DNA from: Nymphaea colorata
Lineage: Eukaryota > Streptophyta > Magnoliopsida > Nymphaeales > Nymphaeaceae
NCBI RefSeq assembly: GCF_008831285.2
Contig: NC_045150.1
Span: 4,354,001 to 4,418,000, forward strand
Direction: 5' to 3'
Length of the DNA: 64,000 bases
Part shown: in pieces, positions 11,270-21,849 of the stretch
Position numbering within the stretch: the first letter of the stretch is position 1
Layout of the letters: the number at the start of each line of letters is the position of its first letter
Translations under genes and position numbers: made by a program
Notes under the pieces: generated by a model
Databases searched by the model: none
What the model saw: the letters and a program-made list of their open reading frames with translations, nothing else
Told to the model about the DNA's origin: nothing

Positions 11270-12238
11270 GATAAATTCCCTTCCTCCTCGACAACTTGAT
11301 AGATATTGAGAGCTTTACAATGATGCCCCTTAAACCACTTTCTTCACAGTTGAAACACATTCCTTGACGTATCATCTCCTCACACTCTTGTTGGGTAATA
11401 TACTTTATTTGAGGGGCAGCCGAGTTTCTAGGGGAACTAGTAGGTTTGGTTCCTTCATATGTTCGATTTGTAGGGGCCCTCCGTGTAGGCAAGACTGACT
11501 ATTGCCCTTGGTTAGGTATCAGGGTGCTTGGTTGAGGTCGGTGATAAGCAGCTAAACGCCATATCTCTTCTTTAAGGAAATTGGCCCTCCAATAACAGTC
11601 CTGAAGTCACAAGCGTTTATTAGTTATAAGCTCCAGCTTAATGTCCTCCCTCAACCCTCCAATGAAACTTGAAATGAGTGCACCTTCGGGCCAGTCATGG
11701 AGCATACTACTAAGGTCCTCAAACTTTGATTCATAGTCCCTCACGGACCCCTTTTGCCTTAACGCTTTCAGCTCTACCTCGTAATCATGAAAAGCAGATT
11801 CCCCAAATCGGTTCATCACCTCCTCAACTAATTCCTCCCAAGAAGGTGTTGGCTGGTTCCAGTACCTCCACATATACCATCTCATGGCTTCACCCTCAAA
11901 ATGAAGCACCACGATGGATACTCACTGCTCTCTAAGTACCTGTTGGCAGTCAAAATATTGGTTTGTCTTGTAAGCTCACTCTTGACCATCATGCCCTCCG
12001 AACTTGGGAAAGTAGAACTTTATCCGTGGTACTGCTTCGGTCCAATGTTCTCTCATATCGTCATGGAAAGGGTTAAGGTTAACCCTATCATAGAGGGGTT
12101 GTCATCGTCGTCTCGAAGAGATGCTCCCTCTGCTAACGCTTGTTGGGGTCTGACGTCTAGTTTCCTCACCCAAGAACTCGTTTAGCCTATCTCACCAGGT
12201 TGGCTAGTATAGGGGTTTCTGGCCTGAACAAAGGCCAT
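11270..12238 (-). pseudogene. gag of the first gypsy element (frameshifted)
   Basis: A plausible start is the ATG at 12238 (MAFVQARNPYTS). Downstream, in shifting frames, come PRIKFYFPKFGGHDGQE, then a long open piece (11912-11607) with LHFEGEAMRWYMWRYWNQ, PSWEELVEEVMNRFGES, LRQKGSVRDYESKFEDL and ISSFIGGLREDIKLE. These are typical of retrotransposon capsid. Near 11330 a zinc knuckle begins CFNCEE, and its FKGHHCK half is in the next frame. Gag would form the virus-like particle. Confidence 0.8.
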
Positions 12239-14412
12239 TGTTATTCCTGTGAGGAAGATTACAGTCGGCCCAGCGCAATCTCACCAAAAATTCTCAGATT
12301 TGTATACAAGGGAAATGACTTAAACTTTACAATAGTACTGCGATACAGGACTTAAAACTCTCTCATCTCACTCGTATCAAGCATCCATGCCTAAAATGTA
12401 GCAAACCATACCCCAAGTGTCCTACAGTATGTCTTTCACACTGTAGGGTTGTGTCCTCAGCATGAGTGCTAGAGGAGCAGCCCAAAAACAGGGGTTGTCG
12501 GTGCCAGGTTTGGAAAGAAAACAACACCCCTTCCCCTTGCAACTATAGGGTGGCAGAAATGTGATACCGGTCGGGTTCCCTCACAAAAGAACAACAGCAA
12601 CAATGAAGGGGCAGGAAGCCTCCAAAGGCTCTTGCCGTGGATCTGCTAAGTGGCAGGTCTCCCCCTCTCAACAGATTACAAAAAGTTCAAATGTTGTAGG
12701 AATTGTGGAGGTTAAGGGGAAAATGTTGTGGAGCCACTTCATCAGATCGAAATGAAGCCCCTGGTTTAAAGATGAGTACAGGGAAGGTATCGCTGTATAG
12801 GCGCCAGCGAACGCCTCTTCTTGTTCAGCCGCTACTCTGTTGCAACCGTTTACACCAGTTCTAAGGTCTCCCGAATAATATACCTCCTATTATAAGTGTA
12901 ATCCAGGGCAATGTAAATCAAGTTCCAATTAAACCAGATAGAAATAAAGCCCAATGTCATTTCACCAGATATATGAGTGAACCCCAGGAGAATCAGAAAC
13001 GGGGTGGGGCAGTCGTCGGTTGCGCCGGCGAGCACATATACTTCTTTGATAGCTTCGGTGCAGCGTTGACCTCTCCACAATAATCTTTCACTGCAGTTCT
13101 CAACTTTCAGAACGACACAATTAAGATCTAAATGAGACAACAAGAGACAAACTTAAGGAGTCATGGATAACTCACCGAAAGATCGAGTAAACCCCATGAG
13201 ATGTTGTAATGAGGTGAAACAATCACCAAAAGTGCCCATGAATGCATATTCTCATGCTCGAACTTCGGTGCAACAAGTGTGATACTTACTCGACAGCCTC
13301 AGGGACCCATATATTTGGAAAATTGTGCTGCTCCTCATTGGCTTGTCCAAAAATCCTAAAACTTGGACAAAAAATAGTAGACGTTTAGAGAGATTCAGTG
13401 CCACGAAGCTCGTTGTCTGTTTCGTCTCCGAGCGTAAACACATATAGGTTGAAGTCACGCCTCAGCCCGGGTTCTCTGTCGAGTCTTAGCTCCAACTCAG
13501 TTGCAGGGAACTCAGAATAGTTGGTACTCAAAAAATTGTAGCGCCCTGGTGTCAACTCCAAAAATTCTGCAATTTGGTGAGGAGGTAGCCAAGATGAAGA
13601 CGATTCTGATGGATCTTTGTTCGTCCAAAACAATGGCCTGAGTAATCAATGCTAGCATTCTGAGAGGTAGATTCTGGTATTTTTTTCGACTGAGAAGGCT
13701 AAATCAGGAAGAGTCAGGTCCAGACATGCACTTCCAAAGTTGGGGACACGCCTCGCAAGCGTTGAGAAGTAGTCGACATGGGTGGAGTGAGACACATCTA
13801 CGGTTGTCGAATAGGTGAGACGGGACTCGCTTCGTGATTCGCATAGTAAGCTGGACATTGTTGCGTTAGACACAACGAGAAGCACGTGTCTGGGCGTGTG
13901 CTGTTTTGGGGCTGACACGGATTCACTGAGGATCAAAGAACTTGGCAGAATATTCCACATGGATTCTTTGGGATCATCAAAAATTTCTTTCTGCAACCAA
14001 AAAATTGATAGAAAACTCCAACGATCTTCTACGAGTTGTTTCTCGCACGTTCTTGGGCAAATTTTAATAATCTATAGCTTGTTGGATGCATAAATTCATC
14101 AAAAATATTCTCGTATGATCTTCTACATGCTTGGGATCTGTGATCGGCCAGAATCGATGCCGAAAACTCTCAAACTCCACCAAAAAAAGGGAAAACAGAG
14201 AATAGAAATCAATGGCAGTGAATACATCCGATTAACTCAGAGAAATTTTTTGTGGATCGAATAACCATACATACAACAATCTTTCGGGATTGATCAGCCA
14301 TTGATTCGCTTGGAAACTTCTCCGGTGAAAGCTCGGATTTGACCGGATTACTTTGTCGAGTGTCGCCGCTTCTCACAGTCTTCAATCTCTTGATTGCAGT
14401 GAGCTGAGCAAA
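12239..14412 (-). other. Long 5' leader of the first gypsy element
   Basis: About 2.2 kb separate the primer site from gag. The minus strand holds open stretches at 13996-13652, 13633-13385 and 13143-12850 with no family I recognise. They could be decayed extra coding sequence or chance. Nothing else identifiable is present. Confidence 0.6.
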
Positions 14413-14424
14413 GCTCTGATACCA
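14413..14424 (-). other. Primer binding site (initiator Met tRNA)
   Basis: The minus strand reads TGGTATCAGAGC immediately next to the CA end of the 5' LTR. It is complementary to the 3' end of plant initiator methionine tRNA, the standard primer of many plant LTR retrotransposons. Confidence 0.93.
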
Positions 14425-15999
14425 TGTTTGTTAGAGCAGGACTGTGGATGGCTGTCGAGAATGCCAACTCCAACGATTCCCACGGTTCACGCTCAGTAGA
14501 TTGGGGGTGATTCAGATTGCAGTGATCAGGAAGCTCTCAGGCGACGCAGGGAAGACGATCTTGAACTGAATGGAAGGATATCAATGTTGGTGCGGTAGAA
14601 GACCAACGATGGTATGATTGGGATGATCGTGGCAGAGAGGCGGGTTGAAGGCTTACAACAGGCAGACGATGGTGTGGATGCGTCGGGTGATGGACAAATG
14701 AAGTAGAAATGCATCGATATGGGTGAGGATGATCCAGGTCCTAGAACGACGCCTGAAGGATCTCCTGTCGTCGAAAAATGCTCGCTGAGATTTGATTTAG
14801 ATGAATAGAGTTACAACTATTTCCGTCGATTGTGCGATTAGTGAATACAGAAAGGAAGGGAGAAACCGAAAATGGTCATTTGATCACGTCCATCGGCACT
14901 TGATGGCCGGAAACTCAACTGAGTAATGCGTCTAGGGATTACAGTCTACTTTCAGAGGAGATCGAAAAAACTTGTCTCTCTGCGAGACGAGCGGAAAAAC
15001 CAGCGAGAGGGAGACAAGCTCAGCCAGTCTTGCACGTGCGAGACCAGCTCACCCGAGCGTCTCCTGCGTGTGAGTTTAGGGCCGGTCTGGTTTGCCGACT
15101 GAATCAGGACGTCAGACCGGTTCCATAACACAAACCACCCAGGTTATAAAAGACTCGGGTTTTATTCCCGCAAGAGAAAAATGAGTTTGGGCCCTATTCA
15201 GAACCCCTTGAAAAACCCGCGTCCAGATCCATGTAGCTTTAGGTGGATCCGGATCTACAAAACTTGTGGTATAACCCGTGATTACAACTCCTAGACCCAT
15301 GTCCACTTTCTCGCTCAATGCATCTCCCCCTATTGTGTCTCGACCACCTCGGCAAATCCAACTTCATATATCAGCGAGTCCCGTCAAGTCTTCAAATTTG
15401 AGTCCTCCAGTGTTGAGCGTGTTAGGCTCGTCGAGCCCTTCTTATTCCGTCATGTCCCGAATGACACACTAACGTGTCCCGCCCGGTCAAAGCTGGTCAA
15501 GCTCACCTCGGCCGCCTTACCTATGTCCGCATGTGGCTGGGTCAAGTGGTTGTGACCAGCAGGGTTGAGGGCTAAGGTGCACCTGGGTTGACCTGCCCAA
15601 GTGGTAGGCCAACCATGGTCCCATCCGCTGGAGGCCCATAGCGTCCCTTCCCAAAATACGTCCAGTCTTTCTTGGATACAACAGAAGGGGCTGCGTTGGC
15701 CTCACAATGCATCCAACTAGGCTAAGTGCCCTGGTTGAGTAGATCCTTTGCCTCCCTGGTGGAAGGCTGGCATGCCCTGTGCTCTCCATCAGTGAGTATA
15801 ACCTCACTTGTTGCAGGGCCACGTATCCCTTCGCTGCTCTTAGCCTCCCTATGTGCTGAGAGTGCCTCAGTGATGCCCTTCGCTCCCTCTAGGATGGAAG
15901 TGGCTGGCTCCCTCTAGGATGGAAGTGGCTGGCCCCTCGGTGAGTCTGTCATGGCCGGCAACCTTGGCTCTCGCGGTCGCACGTGGGAGGGCTATAACA
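14425..15999 (-). repeat. 5' LTR of the first gypsy element
   Basis: It is the partner of 6577-7616. On the minus strand it starts TGTTATAGCC (15999) and ends AACA at 14425, directly before the primer site. It retains about 550 bases (14936-15486) missing from the other LTR and carries a 25-base tandem duplication around 15892-15942 (CTCCCTCTAGGATGGAAG repeated). The many differences from the 3' LTR point to an old insertion. Confidence 0.9.
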
Positions 16000-16003
16000 C
16001 TGG

Positions 16004-17140
16004 CTTCTCCATGAACCCTAGGGTCGTTCCAAGAAGAGTCTACAGGACCTCTGAAGGTCTCGGTATGAATGATCGGGCCTCTTATGTTCCTCGACCGCAG
16101 TATTGGCCACCACAGTATATGACCATGCTTGGAGAACTACACGCTTGATAGTAGTCACTAGGTAGTAGCTCAACCCTGTAGGTTGCCAAGTATGCATGCT
16201 CCGGTTGTGGGCGCCGATCACTAGACATTAATGGACACGTGAGAGACAAGTAAAGGCTAGGCTCTGCCGGTGAACACCCAAGGGAGCTCGACCCGCATGG
16301 GCTAGAGCACCCGAGCAGGTTGATGAGTCACTGCACTCATTTAGGTGACTGGCGCACGACGCTAGGAGTCAGCCTACAAGTGGAAAGAGTGAGAACATGA
16401 CAATCAGTTATGCGACTGTGAAACGCCATGGAGGGGGCTGACGAAGAGGCCTGCAGTCTAGGGCAGGTCAATGAGAATTATTGACTTCATGTAGCAAAAA
16501 CACTGGAGCAAGCTGCGGTGGATGACGCTGGAACAAGTCGCAGGTGGATGTAGTGGAACTAAAGACTGGTCAGGGCCACGTGGCCAAGCTTCGTTAGCTA
16601 TGGCCGAGTAACTGATGGTTGAGGCTGCACTGGTCTGTGGATGGCCGGCGGCCACCCTGTGAAGTTGAGCATTGCTCGGTGCGGATTGGCTGCGTCGTCC
16701 ATGGCTTGGCCAACCGTGAACGGTTGCGGTCGGCAGAAGCTGTGCAAATGCTAGAAGTAGGCAGCCGAAGTGTGGCCAAAGGTTGGCTTAGATGTGGCAG
16801 AGCGGAGCCGAAGGCTAGGCCAATAGTGGTCAAGGGACTATTGGCAGGAGGAGCACAAACGCATGACAAGGGTGGCCGAGGCGAGGCCGAACGGTGGTCG
16901 GGCTGGCATCGGCCACGACCGAGAGGGCATGTTGTTGTGGCTGAGCGACTTTAGAAGGCTGATGCCTAAAGGCGAGACACATTGACTATGACTACGAGAA
17001 GCACCGACACACGGTGGGACATGTCGAACGAGAGGGGACAATGTGTAGTGGGACTCGGCTGAGGACAAGAGTGCTTTGAAGACTCTGTCGAGTGGAAGAC
17101 AGTTGGGTAGGTGCAAACATGGGCACCAGATGTTATCACT
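16004..17140. other. GC-rich, probably transposon-derived sequence; no domain recognised
   Basis: Composition changes sharply from AT-rich host DNA to GC-rich sequence ending near 17130. A plus-strand open frame (15951-16148) runs from the LTR into this flank, and its flank part joins plausibly to the other side of the gypsy insertion (see findings). Open frames on both strands at 16594-16954 overlap each other and have no recognisable family. Confidence 0.5.
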
Positions 17141-17229
17141 TCAATTTTTTTTGATTTAATCGAATGAATTTCAATAATTCTAATTGTTTTCTCTTTCAAT
17201 TTAATAGTAGACTTGGATATAATTTCAGA

Positions 17230-17660
17230 CCTTGGGCCCAAGCTTACCCCAAAACAGACCTTTAGATCCAAATCCACATTTTCAACCTATATCCAAATCA
17301 AACCTTTATATCCATATCTATCTCAGCCCTAGATTCAAAACAGACCTATAGATCCGTATCTAAATCCAAATTTTTACCCTAGATCCAAAATAGACCTTTA
17401 TGTACAAATTCAAATCTTGACCTTAGATCCAAAAGAGACCTCTAGATCCATATATGAATCAAAATCTAAGATTTCGATCCAAAATCCAACCTTAGATCCA
17501 GTTTTGGATCCAAATCCAAGTCCTAGATCCAAAATTCATACCCTAATCCGAAATACAAACCTAAAATCCGTAATCGAATTCAAAAAGCAAAATCAAGTTC
17601 AAATTAGGAAAACAGATCCAGAAAGCTACTCTCTAGTCCAAATTGGATCTAAATAAAAAA
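17230..17660. repeat. Degenerate tandem array built on AGATCCAAATCC
   Basis: The phrase CAGACCTTTAGATCCAAATC and variants recur every 45-80 bases (for example near 17258, 17340, 17389 and 17435), followed by closely spaced GATCCAAA words. The array is irregular and non-coding. The same word recurs at 18840-19030 and, in more scattered form, inside the copia element at 32.4-34.3 kb. Confidence 0.65.
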
Positions 17661-18631
17661 TTTGAACTGAAAATCGAAAGTTGAGGCTAAAATAACAATT
17701 TTCAACACTATTTAGCAACATGCGCACGTGCAAACCCCCATTTGTTTTTATTAAAACCTTGCATAAAAAATTTTAAAAATATGTTTTAAGCCCAAAACAC
17801 TTGTGTAACTCTTGATCATAATTGCGGGCATGGACCCAAACACTTCCACAACTAAGCAAACCCAAACCCGATCTGGATCTAAAATGAGCTTGAAACCACC
17901 TAAAACGAAACCGAATAAACCTTAATCAAAACATTATTTTATCCTTCAAAATATTACTTTTTTGTTTTTTTTTGAGTCGGGACCTACCTTGTGAGGCTGG
18001 GGACACAAAAGCCCCCACCCACGTGCCCTAGCTGAGCAACACACGGCTCTACCGTACTCTCTGGCCACCTTAAGGGAACATCTAAACTTTCTTAGTTGAA
18101 GTTTTAGAGTTTTTCTCTTAGTTTTCTATCCAATTCTCTTATCTTTTAGATTTCTTCTCCTCTAATTCTTCTTCATTTTTTCTTGTTTGGCTCTTTTCAT
18201 TCTCAATATCAAGCTTTCATTTTGAATTAACCAGAGCCATCTTTTAGGAGCCTTAGGATCCACCATAACAAGGTATGTAGACTTCATTTCTAGCTTTTTT
18301 TTTTGTTTTTTTTAATTTCTTTTTCTTATTTCATTATCTTTTAATGTGTTTATCTCTCTATTTATGCTAAGCCGATGAAAGTTTAGAGTCTCTCCCTAAC
18401 TAACGATCTTCTTTGAAGCTTCAAGAACATAACCAAGGCAAGATTTTCTTCATTGTCTATTCGGTTAAGATCTTTCTCCCTCTTTTTGTTTTAACTTATC
18501 CTTTTATCGATCTAACTTGTTTCTTCCTTCTTCTTTTTTTAGTTTTTTTTCTCTTTCTTTGTTTCTTTTTTTCCCTACTTTTCTCTCTTTTTCATTTATC
18601 TCGTTTAAATTTGATTTTCTTACAATTCAAC

Positions 18632-18677
<46 letters not shown>

Positions 18678-19600
18678 ACTTATATTTCTCTCATCCTTTA
18701 TTTTTCTGTCTTCCAATTTAATTGTTTATTTATCTCATTGTTGACTTTCGTGTATCGTTTTAACTTATATTTCTTCCATTTTAACATATCTTCTTCTATT
18801 TTCTTCTTAATCTTAATTTCTCTCTTTTGGATACATGTCACAGCATCTATCAACTTATGGACCCATCTGAATCCAAACTCTCAATTTCATGTCCAATCTG
18901 GATCCATGTATTATTTTTAGATCCAAATTACCAACATCCAATGTCCGTACATCCGATTCAGATTCAAAATCTAAAATCCAGACCCAAAATCCCATTTTCA
19001 AAGGTAATCCCCAAAATACTCTTGATTTCGAAAGGTAATCCCCATTTTCAAAGGTAATCCCCAAAAAATCGCAAAAACAGTTCACTGCTTTCTATTTTTT
19101 CCTTTCTTTTTTATAGTTTTAATACCTAAAAACCACATTATTTAAATAATAGCCCACTATTTTAAAAACCATTATTTGACAAAACCACCCCCGACCGAAT
19201 AAAATCTAAAACCATGGAAGCAAACTATTTGTAATGCCCACAAACTTTAAAAACTACTCAAGGAAAGCACTAAGCAAAACTACTAAAGTTCCCAACATTT
19301 TAAAACTTTCCATGAAAACCATAAATAAAACCACAAACCAGCCCAAAAGAAACCCTATTCATTATTACCCTTTTGCCCATCTCTATCCCTATAAATGGGG
19401 GTGGATTTTTCTCATTTTCATCTATCATAGTCTCTCTCTCTCCTCATCTTCACTCTTTTTTTATTTTTTTTCCCCCTTCTTCCTTGGCCTCGAAGGAAAA
19501 CATCACCTATGTAAGCTTCCCTCCCTTTCTTTTCTTCTTTATTTTATTTCTTAAGCATGCTTAGATTAGACCAGATTTAATAATAATGTCACTAAACCTT
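17661..19600. other. Non-coding AT- and pyrimidine-rich region with a TATA-like site
   Basis: There are no domains. It contains T/C-rich stretches (18100-18830), a pure (TC)n run, and CCTATAAATGGGGG near 19388 followed by a pyrimidine-rich leader-like segment. This looks like the promoter/leader part of an LTR or of a lost gene. I found no partner copy in the window, so the element type is unknown. Confidence 0.45.
18635..18670. repeat. (TC)n microsatellite
   Basis: A pure TC run of about 18 units within a long pyrimidine-rich stretch. Confidence 0.95.
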
Positions 19601-19639
19601 ATAAAGGAGCTAGGCATGCCCTTGTCTCTTAAGCTTAGT

Positions 19640-20280
19640 TATTAGTTTATTTAGATAATGTATATCTTCAGACACCATGCTTTGTTAGAGTCTTAAAGAT
19701 GATCAATCTCTAATCATGGTACTAATCTTAGATTAAAGAACTAATAATTTGAGCTTTGGTGATGCATCACTTAGATTAAACATGTTTTCTTTTATTTAAT
19801 TATGTTTATAATAAGATGGTTGTTAATTTTTAACTTTTATATAATTTTATCTTTGCTCATATTTGCACGCACTATGCTTAATTGAGAATTTGATGAGATT
19901 AGAGCCCTAACCATGTTACTAGCCTTAGTTTAAAGAATAAATAATCACATTTTCAGGACTTCAAGTTCACTTAGATTAATTCCCTTATGGACTACGTATC
20001 AAGGGTTAGATATGTGCTTCCATCCTTAATCTTTTTCTTTTTAAATTTTTGCTTAAATTCTCGAGGCATTACATATAACTAAAACTTTGTTATTTTATTT
20101 GTTCATTACAGAAGACCAAACAACACCCTTGATCGAGTTAAGCCTCCTAATTTGTAGTAATAATCTTGGATTAGAGAGAAGCTAATCTCTTAAAACTTGA
20201 TAAGGATCACTTTGTTTTTAAACTCAACACATTTTGCCCATCAAAGCACACAATTCACCTCTGCTTAGAATTTAATACGA
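19640..20280. repeat. Weak tandem repetition of a roughly 200-bp AT-rich unit
   Basis: Three loosely similar blocks share the order TTGAT/GAG..., CTAATC(AT)TGGTACTA, TTAGATTAAAGAA, then TCACTTAGATTAA (near 19700, 19900 and 20130). Divergence is high. No coding content. Confidence 0.4.
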
Positions 20281-21490
20281 TTTATTTAGTATTATAACCT
20301 AAGTACTCATTTGGGTGTAAGAATAATCTAATTTTACTTAAACTCTAATTGGGCACAATGTTTTATAAATTGCATCCATGTTTTTCAAAAGAATTTCAAA
20401 ATCACAATTTCAAAAATGAAGTTTTCTTAAACCTCAAATATCAAATGATTAGGACATCATAAAACTTAGGAAAATCAATGTTGAACCTTTAATCAACTTA
20501 GACTTAAACTTTTTATCAAAACTCTTAGCACATTAAAGTCTCTGAAAACCAATATCAAATCCTACATCACAAATCACAAAATTTTTAATAAACTTCAACT
20601 AATTAAAACATGGCCCAATAGAAAACCTCATAAGTCTGGAGCCTCTGACCCAAAATCTAAATTAAAAGACATCAAGTCACAAAACGTAGATACCTAGAAG
20701 ATTCACGGATCAAACCATAACATTGAAAATGTCAAAACCCTAAAGCATAGACCTTTAAACTCATCAATAAAGTCTTAAGTTCAGTGTTTGCGAAACCTAC
20801 AACAAACCATTAAAAACTTAAACCCTAAAATTTCAAATCAATTAAGTTTCCCTAAAGAAACCTGACCGAAACTAAGAACTTTATTTCATCACCAAGATCT
20901 ATTAAACTTGAAATCATGATATCTCCACCCTAAATCTCACAACTGAGGATATATCAAACCTTGAGAATTTAAAAACACTAATCTCAAACTTATTTTCAAT
21001 CTGAAATAAGTTTTTCAAAATTCAATTTGAAATCAGAGCACGAATGAATCAAAACTTAGAATGTAGACCTAGTCCTAAACCTTTAACCGTTAGAAACCAA
21101 ATCCTAATAATCAAATCTTTGAGATGTAAGCATTATGTAGGTTATGGTAAATTGTTGCATGTCCTATGAAGATAATGAGGATAATCTAATGACATTCCAT
21201 TATGAGTCCTAAGTTCTGAATATCAAATTCGATTTTATGAACAATAAGCATTTCATGAAGTGAGATCTAATCTATTTACTGTCCCACCATTTTTTTTATA
21301 ATAAATAACTGAAAAAGGAATATATGGAGGGGCCAGCTGTGATTTCATCTTGAATAAATTCTTTCATTTAGGATCTAAAATATTTTTTTAGGACTCCGCG
21401 ATATCTTTTATCATGTGGAAGACACGTGAAAATAAAGGTATTAGTCTCGTTTATTTATATTTTTACAAAGATTCACACTGAAAATAGAAT
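20281..21490. other. AT-rich non-coding DNA
   Basis: Many short AACCT/AAATC words on the plus strand, no open frame and no domain. It separates the probable transposon debris from the trihelix gene promoter. Confidence 0.55.
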
Positions 21491-21849
21491 AAAAAAGTGT
21501 CACCAATTTTGAGAATACGCGGCGGCAGATGAGAAATATGGCAGATACTTTCTGAACTGCAGGAGAAAGAGGGGACCTCGGCCGAATGACCTAACCGAAG
21601 CTCTCCCTTTTAACTATTTTCTTCTTCCTCCATTTCTAACCAATTTGCAGCTTATGGAGGGATTGAAAGGCACATAGAAGAGAAGAAAACAAAGATTGTA
21701 CGTCGGTTTGGTTCCATGATTTGATTTGCTTTGTTTTTGGGTACATAAAATATGCTGATTTGTATCCCCCATTATTTATACTTTCATGTTTTCTGTTCTT
21801 CAGGCATATTTAGATCTCCCAGTCTTCGTTTTCTTTTTCCCACCTCCAT
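21491..21849 (+). promoter_or_regulatory. Probable promoter, 5' UTR and leader intron of the trihelix gene
   Basis: GC content rises near 21520. A pyrimidine-rich segment (21597-21640) is followed by TTTTCTGTTCTTCAG|GCAT, a good 3' splice site at 21803. This suggests an intron in the leader, with the coding exon starting 47 bases later. Confidence 0.45.

Larger units (their letters stand above)
6577..15999 (-). mobile_element. Ty3/gypsy chromovirus LTR retrotransposon, complete in layout but degenerate
   Basis: Read on the minus strand, the order is 5' LTR (15999-14425), primer site matching initiator Met tRNA (14424-14413), leader, gag, protease with a DTGA site, reverse transcriptase with FFDD, RNase H, integrase with a zinc-binding domain, the HPVFHVERLKPY C-terminal signature, a chromodomain, a polypurine tract (7630-7617) and the 3' LTR (7616-6577). 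Both LTRs begin TG(C/T)TATAGCC on the minus strand, and their low ends read TGTT on the plus strand. A possible 4-bp target duplication CTGG lies at 6573-6576 and 16000-16003. All coding parts carry frameshifts or stops, and the LTRs are visibly diverged and differ in length, so this is an old, inactive insertion. The order PR-RT-RH-INT-chromodomain places it in the chromovirus branch of Ty3/gypsy. The GC content is higher than in the surrounding host DNA. Confidence 0.92.

Noticed and set aside
16594-17277. Opposed open frames in the GC-rich block
   Set aside because: They overlap on both strands without domain signal and are probably transposon-derived non-coding DNA.
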